From Salarchaeum japonicum_A (lineage in GTDB: Archaea > Halobacteriota > Halobacteria > Halobacteriales > Halobacteriaceae): 64,000 bases of DNA. The stretch is taken from contig NZ_JBNAMV010000004.1 in assembly GCF_049705945.1 (NCBI RefSeq), forward strand, positions 2,046,001-2,110,000, written 5' to 3'. The position numbers were made by a program, and so were the translations under genes. Below the pieces are notes generated by a model that saw nothing but the letters and a program-made list of their open reading frames with translations, did no database searches and had not been told where the DNA came from. Below are positions 24,497 to 31,950 of this stretch, piece after piece. Numbering within the stretch: the first letter of the stretch is position 1; each line of letters begins with the position of its first letter.

Positions 24497-25225
24497 TCAG
24501 AAGGTAACTCGCTCACCGTCCGCGGGGACGTGAACGTCCCCGACTCCCTCACGCAGTTCCTCGCGCGACAGCAGGCAGTGGTTGATGGCTTCCATGTGAA
24601 CGACGACGATTTCGGCGTCGGTGGCCGCGCGAACGGCCGTGATGTCCTCGACGCCCATCGTGATAGGGTCGCCCTCCTCGAATCGGGCTTCCCCGCCGTT
24701 GAGCACGACCACCTCGGGGGCGAACCGGTCGAGCGTCTCCTGGACGGCGTCGTACCAGACGGTGTCGCCCGCGACGTACACGGTCTCGTCGCCCTCGAAC
24801 ACGAACCCGGACACTGGACCCATCTCCTCCGCGAGCGCTCCGTGGCCGTGACGGCCCTGCGTGCGATGAACGGTGACGCCCTCGAACGACGCCGACTCTT
24901 CGACCGCTCGAACGTCTGTGAACCCCTCCGCGGCGAACGCGTCCGCCTCCGCGGGCTGACAGAACAGCGGCACGTCGGCGTCCAGCGCCTCCACCGCCGC
25001 CTCGTCCCAGTGGTCCTGATGACGATGCGTGACGACCACCGCGTCGTAGGACAACTCGACACCGGGCATCGGAACGAGCGGGTTCCGCCGGTCGTTCGGC
25101 GAGTTCGGCACCGGCGGATTCTCGCCCTCATCCGAAAACATCGGGTCCACCAAGAACGTCACACTCCCGACATCCACGAGAACAGTCGCGTTACGAACCA
25201 ACTGCACGTCAGCACTATTTGGCAT
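24497..25225 (-). CDS. MBL-fold metal-dependent hydrolase
   Basis: A 242-residue metallo-beta-lactamase-fold hydrolase of the UlaG/YqjP-like group (beta-lactamase-type 2 superfamily). The metal motif THRHQDHWD gives H67, H69, D71 and H72; further ligands are likely the Asp in VYVAGDTVWYD and the His in VVVHMEAINHC. Substrates of the group include phosphodiesters, lactones and nucleotides. No adjacent gene on the same strand hints at the pathway. Start ATG at 25225. Confidence 0.85.
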   Translation of the reverse strand: MPNSADVQLVRNATVLVDVGSVTFLVDPMFSDEGENPPVPNSPNDRRNPLVPMPGVELSYDAVVVTHRHQDHWDEAAVEALDADVPLFCQPAEADAFAAEGFTDVRAVEESASFEGVTVHRTQGRHGHGALAEEMGPVSGFVFEGDETVYVAGDTVWYDAVQETLDRFAPEVVVLNGGEARFEEGDPITMGVEDITAVRAATDAEIVVVHMEAINHCLLSREELREGVGDVHVPADGERVTF

Positions 25226-25296
25226 ACGAGAACGCTACACGCCCCACCGTGATGGTGTTTACCCAGTCACACGCCCACTCGGTTCTCGCGTCGTCG

Positions 25297-25317
25297 CCGA
25301 AACGCGGAGCGTTTCGG
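25297..25317. repeat. Perfect 9-bp hairpin, C-GGA-G loop
   Basis: CCGAAACGC / GCGTTTCGG with loop GGA. First of a row of hairpins between the MBL gene and the tRNA gene. Confidence 0.8.
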
Positions 25318-25323
25318 CTGCCA

Positions 25324-25342
25324 GCGAGAGCTTCGCTCTCGC
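25324..25342. repeat. Perfect 8-bp hairpin, C-GAA-G loop on the minus strand
   Basis: GCGAGAGC / GCTCTCGC with loop TTC; on the other strand the apex reads GCGAAGC, the well-known very stable DNA mini-hairpin core. Confidence 0.8.
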
Positions 25343-25374
25343 CTTGCTCGAACAGAATAGGCGGGCGCGGCGGG

Positions 25375-25409
25375 AGTCACGCGAGCGAGTGAAACGAGCG
25401 AGGGTGACT
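25375..25409. repeat. Imperfect inverted repeat with AGTCAC/GTGACT ends
   Basis: AGTCAC at 25375-25380 pairs with GTGACT at 25404-25409; the interior is a repeated GCGAGCGA-type sequence. It is directly after a 14-base copy of the tRNA 3' end (25362-25375). Confidence 0.55.
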
Positions 25410-25411
25410 GA

Positions 25412-25434
25412 GCGAGACGCCTTTGGCGTCTCGC
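25412..25434. repeat. Perfect 10-bp hairpin, C-AAA-G loop on the minus strand
   Basis: GCGAGACGCC / GGCGTCTCGC with loop TTT, the longest stem of the hairpin family. Confidence 0.8.
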
Positions 25435-25454
25435 GGAGCCGCCCGCGTTTTCCG

Positions 25455-25469
25455 GCTCGCTCCGCGAGC
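25455..25469. repeat. 6-bp hairpin, C-GGA-G loop on the minus strand
   Basis: GCTCGC / GCGAGC with loop TCC, nested in a wider inverted repeat (GTTTTC near 25447 with GAAAAC near 25473) just downstream of the tRNA 3' end. On the minus strand the CGTTTTC after the tRNA may act as its terminator. Confidence 0.65.
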
Positions 25470-25477
25470 TGTGAAAA

Positions 25478-25550
25478 CGGGCGCGGCGGGATTTGAACCC
25501 GCGGTCTAGAAGTTAGGAACCTCTCGCCTTGTCCGCTTGGCCACGCGCCC
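25478..25550 (-). tRNA. tRNA-Arg (anticodon CCU)
   Basis: A complete 73-base cloverleaf on the minus strand: acceptor stem GGGCGCG/CGCGCCC (perfect), D arm GCC...GGC, anticodon stem AGAGG/CTTCT with one G-U pair, loop TTCCTAA with anticodon CCT at 25517-25515, T stem GCGGG/CCCGC with loop TTCAAAT, discriminator G. No intron and no encoded CCA. It reads the codon AGG. Confidence 0.95.
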
Positions 25551-25589
25551 CTATGGGGGTGTGTTGGGCGCGCGAAAAAGCCGTGTTGG

Positions 25590-25850
25590 TTAGTTGGTGG
25601 GCGTCTTGTCGGTGTCGGAGTCCGTGGACGGTTCGGACTCGCTGTCTGCGGACACGTCGCCGTCGCGGATTTCCTCGAGTTCTTGTTCGACTTCCTCGCG
25701 GCCCTTCTGGAATTCACCCATTGCCTGACCGGTGGACCGGGCGAGCTTCGGAATCTTGTTTGCGCCGAACAGGAGGACGGCGAGCAGGAGGATGACCGCG
25801 AACTCCATCCCGCCCGGGAGACCCCCGATGAACGCTGGTGCAGTGAGCAT
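25590..25850 (-). CDS. tatA: Twin-arginine translocase subunit TatA
   Basis: An 86-residue TatA-family protein: a single N-terminal membrane helix (MEFAVILLLAVLLFGANKIP, with the conserved Phe-Gly before the hinge), an amphipathic helix (KLARSTGQAMGEFQKG) and an acidic C-terminal tail. TatA oligomers form the pathway for folded proteins; haloarchaea export most proteins this way, such as the Tat-type halocyanin encoded at 34020. It is read from its own promoter, and no tatC is adjacent in this window. An earlier Met exists only as the chosen first codon (25850). Confidence 0.9.
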   Translation of the reverse strand: MLTAPAFIGGLPGGMEFAVILLLAVLLFGANKIPKLARSTGQAMGEFQKGREEVEQELEEIRDGDVSADSESEPSTDSDTDKTPTN

Positions 25851-25872
25851 CTCTAACCGTTGATAGCCAACA

Positions 25873-25885
25873 CTTGATTATAGGC
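25873..25885 (-). promoter_or_regulatory. TATA box for tatA
   Basis: On the minus strand the element reads GGCCTATAATCAAG (approximately), centred about 28 bases before the tatA ATG at 25850. Confidence 0.6.
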
Positions 25886-25949
25886 CTTTTGCTCGTATGG
25901 GTGGGTGTGACCCGCGGTCTTTTTCGGCGCGGCGGTCGGATGCTGGGGT

Positions 25950-26753
25950 ATGAGCGAGATCAGTGGAACGCACGCGTACGACCCGGCCGAGAACCACGCG
26001 TTCCCGGACGAGCGCGTGAACGACGTGCTGGCGTATATCGAGTCTGACGAGGAGATTCAGGCGTATCTGGAGACGCAGAACGTGAATCCGGTGGCGCGAA
26101 AGGGGTACAACGACCACGGCGCGAAGCACATCGAGATCGTTCGGAATCGGGCGCTGCGGTTGTACGACCTCCTGAAGCGCGGCGGCGTGGCGTTCAACGG
26201 CGCGAGCGACCAGGGGTTGGAGGAGGCCGACGAGGCGGTTATCGTCGCGCTCGCGGCGACCCTGCACGATATCGGGCACGTCGTCCACCGGGACGACCAC
26301 TCATACTATTCGATTCCGCTCGCGGCCGACTTGCTCGACCGAATGCTGCCCGAGTTCTACGGGACGGCGGACGCGGTGCGCGTGAAGGCCGAAGTACTGC
26401 ACGCGATTCTCTGCCATCACACGGAAGAAGAACCGCTCACGACGGAGGCTGGCGTGATTCGAGTCGCGGACGGACTCGACATGGAGCGCGGGCGGTCCCG
26501 GATTCCGTACGAGCGCGGCGGCCGCGGCATCAACACGATTTCGAGTCAGGCGATTCAGGCGGTGACGCTCGAACCCGGCGACGAGACGCCCGTGCTCGTC
26601 GAAATCAAGATGCACAACGCGGCGGGCGTCTACCAGGTGGACAACCTCCTGAAGGAGAAACTCGAACGGTCGATGCTCGAGGACAGCATCCGCATCGTCG
26701 CCATCAACACGAGCGGGGACGGCGAGCGACTCGTCGAACGCATCGAACTGTAG
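25950..26753 (+). CDS. HD-domain phosphohydrolase
   Basis: A 267-residue HD-superfamily protein, metal-dependent phosphohydrolases acting on nucleotides or phosphodiesters. Metal residues are visible as H57 in NDHGAKH, H106-D107 in LHDIGHVVHRDDHSYY and a downstream Asp in RVADGLDMERGR. The C-terminal ~80 residues are beta-rich (AVTLEPGDETPVLVEIKMH) and may be a regulatory or dimer domain. The gene stands alone between tatA and an MFS gene. The substrate is not known; a nucleotide is the usual case. Confidence 0.85.
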   Translation: MSEISGTHAYDPAENHAFPDERVNDVLAYIESDEEIQAYLETQNVNPVARKGYNDHGAKHIEIVRNRALRLYDLLKRGGVAFNGASDQGLEEADEAVIVALAATLHDIGHVVHRDDHSYYSIPLAADLLDRMLPEFYGTADAVRVKAEVLHAILCHHTEEEPLTTEAGVIRVADGLDMERGRSRIPYERGGRGINTISSQAIQAVTLEPGDETPVLVEIKMHNAAGVYQVDNLLKEKLERSMLEDSIRIVAINTSGDGERLVERIEL

Positions 26754-26774
26754 GCAAACCCCTCTCCGGGCGCG

Positions 26775-26784
26775 TTTTTTAAGA
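26775..26784 (+). promoter_or_regulatory. TATA-like element for the MFS gene
   Basis: TTTTTTAAGA about 30 bases before the GTG at 26812, supporting a leaderless mRNA with a GTG start. Confidence 0.55.
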
Positions 26785-26811
26785 ACGGGGCGCGGGTAGC
26801 GTGGCGTACTC

Positions 26812-28113
26812 GTGGCCGATTCGGAGGACCGTGGGAGTCCGCTCTCGCTGTTCAAGAACGCCGAGTTCGTGGCGCTCTCCGGCACGGCGTTCGCGCGCAG
26901 TCAGGCGTACTCGACGCTCCTCCTCGCGCTCGCGCTGTACGCGGACCTGTTCGGCACCACGGGGTTCGTCGAGGGGTTGTTCGGCGCGACGTTCGCGCTC
27001 GCACAGCTCCTCATCGTCCTCCCGCTCGGCCGCAAAATCGACACCGGGAACGCGAAGCGCTACCTCGTCGCCGGCCTCCTCGTGAACGTCCTGGTGTTCG
27101 TCGGGTTCATCTTCGTGCAGAGCGCGGTCCACGTCATCCTCGTTCGCATCCTCCAGGGCGTCGGCGCGAGCGTGCTCTGGATAACGGGGTCGGCGGTCGT
27201 CGGCGAAATCAGTCCGGACGGCGAGCGCGGGCGCTGGCTCGGCACGTACAATCAGGTCGCGGCGTTCTCCAGCATGGCGGGCGACCTCGTCGGCGGCTAC
27301 CTCCTCTACTCACAGGGATTCAGGTTCACGTACGTCGTCCTGTCGGCGGTGACGCTCGCCGCGACCGTGCTCGTCCTGTTGTTCCTCCGGGACAACCCCG
27401 GCGGGATGACCGACCCCGAGAACGCGAGCGGCCGGGAGACGCTCGTCGCGCTGCTCGGCCGGCCGATGGTGCGCTCGCTCGTCACGTTTCGCCTCGCGTT
27501 CAGCTTCGGGAAGATGGCGGTCATCCTCTTCCTCCCGATCTACGCCCGCACCGTCTTCGGCGTAAGTTCGCTCGTCATCGGCGGCATCCTCGCGGGCGGG
27601 AAACTCGCGAAAACCCTCCTCCAGGGCTACATGGGCGACCTCACGGACCGACTCGGCGGCGAACACCGGTTCGTCGTCGCCGGCGCGCTCCTCTACGCGG
27701 TCGGCACGGCGATGCTCCCGCTCGCCGGCCCGGCGAACGACCTCCTCACCACCGCCGTCCTCCCGGTCGTCGGCACCGTCACGAACGCCGGCGCGCTCGC
27801 CGTGATGTTCAGCGCGTACGCGGTGCTCGGCGTCGCGGACAGCATCCGCCTTCCCGCGAGCATGAGCCTGTTCGTCACCGAGGGCGAGCGCTTCGACTCC
27901 GTCGCGTCCAGCATGAGCCTTCGCTCGCTCTCGTGGAAGGTCGGGCAGGTCGTCGGCCCGCTCACCGTCGGCATCATCACCGACCTCTCGTCGATGCCGG
28001 TCGCGTTCGCCGTCGCCGCCGGGTTCATCGTCGTCGCCACCGCCGCCTTCGTCCTCATGTACCGCCGCAGCACGGTGAGCGAGCGCGCGCGGGCGCTCGC
28101 CACCGACGACTAG
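26812..28113 (+). CDS. MFS transporter
   Basis: A 433-residue major facilitator superfamily carrier with about 12 membrane helices. The loop after helix 2 reads LGRKIDTGNAKR, close to the family signature GxLaDrxGrkr, and its repeat in the second half is GDLTDRLGGEH. The GTG start at 26812 fits the TATA box at 26775 and gives an acidic cytoplasmic N-terminus. Substrate unknown; drug-efflux-type or metabolite carriers share this organisation. Its TAG lies in CTAG at 28110-28113, shared with the opposing cyclase gene. Confidence 0.85.
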   Translation: MADSEDRGSPLSLFKNAEFVALSGTAFARSQAYSTLLLALALYADLFGTTGFVEGLFGATFALAQLLIVLPLGRKIDTGNAKRYLVAGLLVNVLVFVGFIFVQSAVHVILVRILQGVGASVLWITGSAVVGEISPDGERGRWLGTYNQVAAFSSMAGDLVGGYLLYSQGFRFTYVVLSAVTLAATVLVLLFLRDNPGGMTDPENASGRETLVALLGRPMVRSLVTFRLAFSFGKMAVILFLPIYARTVFGVSSLVIGGILAGGKLAKTLLQGYMGDLTDRLGGEHRFVVAGALLYAVGTAMLPLAGPANDLLTTAVLPVVGTVTNAGALAVMFSAYAVLGVADSIRLPASMSLFVTEGERFDSVASSMSLRSLSWKVGQVVGPLTVGIITDLSSMPVAFAVAAGFIVVATAAFVLMYRRSTVSERARALATDD

Positions 28114-28721
28114 TACTCCGCGACGACGCGGGCGGGCGCGCCGTCAGCGTCGACCGGAAGCGGGTGCGCGTGCAGCGTCACGCGCTCCGGGAGGCCCGCG
28201 AGGTTCGTGAGGTTCTCCAGAATCAGCGACCCCGCGCCGAGGAGTTCGTGGTGCGCCGGGAACGCCTCACTCTCCGCCGGGTCGACGCTCGGGCAGTCCA
28301 CGCCGACATGAATGTCCGCGTCGGCACACCGCGCGGCCGCGTCCGGCGTGAGCGCGGGATGCTCGCGGTAGCGTTCGGTGTCCCAGTGTTCGCTCCACCC
28401 GGTCCCGAACACCACCGCGTCCACGTCGCCGAAATCCGGCACGTCGCTCGCTCGAATCCGCCCGCCTGCTCCGGGGTCGCAGTGGACGACGCGCGCGTCC
28501 CAGCGGAAATCCTCGACCTCGTACTCGCCGAGCGTCGCGCCGTCGGGTTCGAGGTGGCTCGGCGCGTCCAGATGCGTGCCAGTATGGGTGCCGAGCGCGA
28601 GGCGGTGGACGCGGAAGCCGTCCGACTCCATCGTCGCTGCGGGTTCGACCGCCACGTCGGGGTCGCCCGGATAGACGGGCATATCGTTCGTTATGGGATG
28701 CGAGCAGTCTCGGAGGGGCAC
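28110..28721 (-). CDS. Cyclase family (kynurenine formamidase-like) hydrolase
   Basis: A 203-residue metal-dependent hydrolase of the cyclase/KynB family, which opens N-formyl or cyclic amide/ester bonds. Family marks are DCSHPITNDMPVYPGDP at the N-terminus, THTGTHLDAPSHL (His and Asp metal ligands) near residue 45 and AHHELLGAGSLILENLTNL near residue 160. I chose the GTG at 28721 because it is the start that keeps the conserved SHPI segment; an ATG start at MPVYPG would cut it. It converges with the MFS gene, overlapping by 4 bases. Confidence 0.83.
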   Translation of the reverse strand: MPLRDCSHPITNDMPVYPGDPDVAVEPAATMESDGFRVHRLALGTHTGTHLDAPSHLEPDGATLGEYEVEDFRWDARVVHCDPGAGGRIRASDVPDFGDVDAVVFGTGWSEHWDTERYREHPALTPDAAARCADADIHVGVDCPSVDPAESEAFPAHHELLGAGSLILENLTNLAGLPERVTLHAHPLPVDADGAPARVVAEY

Positions 28722-28800
28722 ACCGGGCGTTCGGGTGGCGGCGGGAAATACGCTCGGTCGCGGGGAGACTCGCTGTACCGCGGGCGAACGCCTTGCGGTT

Positions 28801-30537
28801 CTAGTGCTCTGTCTCGTGGAGGGCTTCGCCGCGGTGGAGGCGCTCGGCGATGCGATAGGTCTGTTCGCGCTCGCGGCGCGTCGGCGTGTGCGCGGCGAGG
28901 TAGCGCGCGGCCGCGACGAGGAAGACGCGCTCGCGCTCCGCGTCGTCGGTTTCGGTCGCGCCCGTGAATCCGGCTTCGACGGCCTGGAACGTGTGGAAGC
29001 CGACGTCTTCCCGGACGAGCGACGCGCCCAGTTCCTCCATGAGGTCGTCGGGGTCGCCACCGCCGGCGAGGAAGTCCGCGGCCGCTTGGGACGCCTGATT
29101 CACCTCTTCGGTTCCCTCGCGGTCGAACGCCTCGTCAAGCCTGTCGAGCACGCTCTCCGGGTCGGCGTTCGGGTCGCCGTCCGGTATCGCGGCGGGCGGC
29201 GTGTTGAGGAATCGGTCGAGGTAGACGTTCAGCGCGGCGTCGAACGCGCCCCGGTAGAGTTCGGTGGCGTCGGTGCGCGCAGTGGCTTGGTGGACTGCGT
29301 TCGCGTACGTGAACGTGTGCAGGACGGTGTTCCAGTCGCCGAACTCGTTGCCCGTCGAGAACTGCGCGACCCGGACCGCGGCCGCGTACCGCACCACGCG
29401 GGAGAGCTGGCGCGGCGTCGCGCCCGCGTCCGCGGCCTCGGTGAGCGCGTCAACGATTGCGTGCGGGTCGTCGTCGAGCAGAGTGTCGAGGAAGCCGTCG
29501 GGCTCGGTCCAGTCGCCGCTCGGATCCGCGGGGAGTTCGTCGTACGCGTCGAACAGCAGGCCCGCGAGGTCCACGGGCTGACGCCACTCGGCGTTCTCCT
29601 CGCTTCGGTCCGCGTCCGTGAGGCTGGAGACGACGGACGCGAGCACGTCGTCCGCGCGCTCCCAGCCGACGTGGTCGAGCGATTCGAAGGCCTTGTTCAC
29701 GAAGTCGAGCGCGTGCCCCGTGCTGAGGTAGACGTGGTCGGTCGCCGCCGCGAACAGGAGTTCCGCCACGTCCTCTCGCTCCAAGGTGTTCACGGCGGTT
29801 CGGAGCACGCGCTCCGCGCCGTCCCGGTCCCGGACCTCGACGTTCTCCCGGAACCACTCCTTCAGCCGCGCCTTCGACACCTCGTCGGTGTCGAGCGCTG
29901 GCTGGTCGAACTTCGGCGGCGTGCCCGCGCAGTCGCCCGCGACCTCAACTACTCCTTGGTAGAGCGCGCGCCGCTGGGTCGCGTCGTCCAGTCGGTCGCG
30001 GACGTTCGCGAGCGCCGTGTGAATCGTCAGCCCGGACGCCCAGCCGTCCGCCCGATAGCGCGTGCCGAACTCGACGCCGGTCGCGTACGGTTCACCGTAG
30101 TCGACGCCCGCGTCGGCGAGGCCGATGGCGGCTTTCGCGAGCACGAGCCGAAGGTTCTCCTCCAGACCCGTCTCCAGTCGGTCCGCCCAGTGCTCCGCGG
30201 GCGGCGCGTCCCGCTCGGGCACGGGCCGGACGTACACCTCGCCATCGCGCACTTCCACGGGATACGTCGGCACGTCGTCCGCCCACGGGTCGAAGGTATC
30301 CCCGCAGGACAGTTCGAAGCGCGCGTGGTGCCAGTGACACGTCAGCACGCCGTCGTCAACGGTTCCCTCAGTCAGCGGAAATCCCATGTGGGGACATCGG
30401 TTGTCCACCGCGCGCACCTCGCCGTCCGCGTGGAACAGCGCGATTGCCTGTCCGTCCTTGTTCACGAGTTCGCGATCGCTCTCTCGGAGGGCGTCGAGGT
30501 CCGTCGCGTACACGAACCCCTGCGAGTCAGACGACAT
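28801..30537 (-). CDS. Rieske 2Fe-2S domain fused to a long helical domain
   Basis: A 578-residue soluble protein. Residues ~1-105 are a Rieske ferredoxin-type domain with both ligand pairs: C48-x-H50 in RCPHMG and C67-x2-H70 in CHWHH. Residues ~130-578 are an all-helical domain rich in Ala, Asp and Arg, with conserved-looking His-containing helices (STGHALDFVNKAF, HTFTYANAVHQATAR, HTFQAVEAGF) that could bind a metal or a substrate. It is not a ring-hydroxylating dioxygenase: the mononuclear-iron domain is absent. The helical part recalls questin-oxidase-like proteins, but that is a weak resemblance. The ATG at 30537 is the first codon of the Rieske domain. Confidence 0.78.
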   Translation of the reverse strand: MSSDSQGFVYATDLDALRESDRELVNKDGQAIALFHADGEVRAVDNRCPHMGFPLTEGTVDDGVLTCHWHHARFELSCGDTFDPWADDVPTYPVEVRDGEVYVRPVPERDAPPAEHWADRLETGLEENLRLVLAKAAIGLADAGVDYGEPYATGVEFGTRYRADGWASGLTIHTALANVRDRLDDATQRRALYQGVVEVAGDCAGTPPKFDQPALDTDEVSKARLKEWFRENVEVRDRDGAERVLRTAVNTLEREDVAELLFAAATDHVYLSTGHALDFVNKAFESLDHVGWERADDVLASVVSSLTDADRSEENAEWRQPVDLAGLLFDAYDELPADPSGDWTEPDGFLDTLLDDDPHAIVDALTEAADAGATPRQLSRVVRYAAAVRVAQFSTGNEFGDWNTVLHTFTYANAVHQATARTDATELYRGAFDAALNVYLDRFLNTPPAAIPDGDPNADPESVLDRLDEAFDREGTEEVNQASQAAADFLAGGGDPDDLMEELGASLVREDVGFHTFQAVEAGFTGATETDDAERERVFLVAAARYLAAHTPTRREREQTYRIAERLHRGEALHETEH

Positions 30538-30561
30538 ACGTGAACAGTCAGCACAAAGCGT

Positions 30562-30570
30562 TGTAAGCGT
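30562..30570 (-). promoter_or_regulatory. TATA-like element and direct repeat before the Rieske gene
   Basis: On the minus strand GCTTACAAC lies about 26 bases before the ATG at 30537. It is embedded in a plus-strand direct repeat AAGCGTT-GT-AAGCGTT (30556-30571), possibly a regulator site. Confidence 0.4.
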
Positions 30571-30675
30571 TCGCTGTAGCGACATACAGTATCGGCCGCG
30601 TCCGTCGTCCTCCTCGTCGCTCTCGCCGGGTAGCGTCGCGGAAGGACTATCTTCCGCCGGGTTCGACGCCGACGT

Positions 30676-30984
30676 ATGAGCACCTCGGAAGGCGTCGCGT
30701 TGCTCGGTATCGCGGTCGTGCTCGCGGTTCTCACCGCCCTCATTGCGCGCGGTCACACGAGCCTCATCGCCGGCGTCGGCCCGAACACGCCCGAGAACGT
30801 GGACGGCGCGGAACTCGGCAAGGGGTTCGCGCTCCGCCTGTCGCCCGCCGTCGTGGGAACGTTTGCGCTCGCCGCGCTCGAATTCGCGGGCGGAACGAAT
30901 TCTGCTGCCTGGATAGCCTACGTCGTCCTCCTGCTTGCCACGACGGTCTGGACGGTCAGCTACACCAGACAGTTCGACGTGTAG
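30676..30984 (+). CDS. Small three-helix membrane protein, DUF3784-like
   Basis: A 102-residue membrane protein with three predicted helices (residues ~6-26, 55-72, 77-95). The loop RGHTSLIAGVGPNTPENVDGAELGKGF matches the pattern of small proteins annotated as DUF3784 (a GYNT-type loop followed by a charged helix), though the match is from memory. Function unknown. It sits between the Rieske and CDF genes and is separately transcribed from the former. Confidence 0.6.
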   Translation: MSTSEGVALLGIAVVLAVLTALIARGHTSLIAGVGPNTPENVDGAELGKGFALRLSPAVVGTFALAALEFAGGTNSAAWIAYVVLLLATTVWTVSYTRQFDV

Positions 30985-31059
30985 CGTGTCGTCGGGTGTT
31001 CGAGGAGTCTCGCGCGGGCGAACGCAACCCCTAACTGCCGGGTCTCCGTTCCTCCGGTG

Positions 31060-31950
31060 ATGGACGACCGGAGCGCGTTCCTGCGGGCGACCTGGGCCAA
31101 CGTCCTCGGGAACGTCCTCAAGATTCTCGTCGAGGGCGTCGTCGGCGTTACCTTCGGGAGTCTCGCGCTCGTCGCGGACGCCGCGCACTCGCTCGCCGAC
31201 CTGCTCGCGAGCCTCATCGTGCTCGTCTGGGGCCGGCTCTCCTTCGAGGGCCCCGACCGCACGCACCCGCACGGCCACGAGCGCATCGAACCGCTCACCG
31301 CGCTGTTCGTCGGCGCGACGCTCGTCGTGCTCGGCGCGCGCATCCTCTACGACGCCGGCCTCGCCGTCCTCCACGCACCCGATGTGGTGTTCGACCCGCT
31401 CCTCGTCGCGGGGCTCGCGTTCGGCGTGCTCGACATGGTGCTCGTCTACCGCTACACCAACCTCTTGAACGAGACGCTCGGGTCGCCCGCGCTCGACGCG
31501 TTGGCCGCCGACTGCCTGAACGACGTGTACACCAGTCTCGCCGCCGTCGTCGGCGTGTTCGGCGCTGCCATCGGCGAACCGATGCTCGACCCCATCGCGG
31601 GCGCGCTCGTCAGCGTCCTCGTGATTCGACAGGGTGTCGCCATCTCCCGCGAGAACATCAACTACCTCGTCGGCCGCGCGCCGCCCGAGGAGGAGCTCAA
31701 CGCCATCCGGGACGCCGTTCTCTCCCACCCGGAGGTCGCCGGAATCCACGATTTCACGGCGCACTACGTCGGCACCGAAATCGAGGTGGAGTTCCACGCG
31801 GAGGTCGCGGACGAACACACCCTTCGGGAGGCCCACGACCTCGAAACCGAACTCAGGACGCGCGTGATGGCGCTCCCCGACGTGGGCGACGTGCACATCC
31901 ACCTCGACCCCGCCGGCATGGGCGAGTGGAAGGACGCGCCCGAAAACTGA
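31060..31950 (+). CDS. Cation diffusion facilitator (CDF) metal exporter
   Basis: A 296-residue member of the CDF family, which exports Zn(II), Fe(II), Mn(II) or related ions by proton antiport. Six membrane helices precede a C-terminal cytoplasmic ferredoxin-like domain (PEVAGIHDFTAHYVG to VHIHLDP). Transport-site residues are in ALVADAAHSLADLLAS (His and Asp of helix II) and AADCLNDVYTS (Asp-x3-Asp of helix V). Having Asp rather than His first in helix V fits Mn/Fe-type rather than Zn-type members, an inference only. ATG at 31060; the GTG one codon earlier is an alternative. The stop abuts the amidohydrolase gene with no spacer. Confidence 0.9.
   Translation: MDDRSAFLRATWANVLGNVLKILVEGVVGVTFGSLALVADAAHSLADLLASLIVLVWGRLSFEGPDRTHPHGHERIEPLTALFVGATLVVLGARILYDAGLAVLHAPDVVFDPLLVAGLAFGVLDMVLVYRYTNLLNETLGSPALDALAADCLNDVYTSLAAVVGVFGAAIGEPMLDPIAGALVSVLVIRQGVAISRENINYLVGRAPPEEELNAIRDAVLSHPEVAGIHDFTAHYVGTEIEVEFHAEVADEHTLREAHDLETELRTRVMALPDVGDVHIHLDPAGMGEWKDAPEN

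Noticed and set aside
25226..25590. Possible mobile-element end or integrase att site near the tRNA gene
   Set aside because: Only a 14-base GC-rich repeat is visible and no integrase, transposase or composition change is near; it is listed as a low-confidence finding, not a feature.
28801..31902. 1033-codon minus-strand frame reading through from a position inside the CDF gene into the Rieske gene
   Set aside because: Only the part from 30537 on is protein-like; the upstream extension is an antisense shadow of the CDF and small membrane-protein genes.
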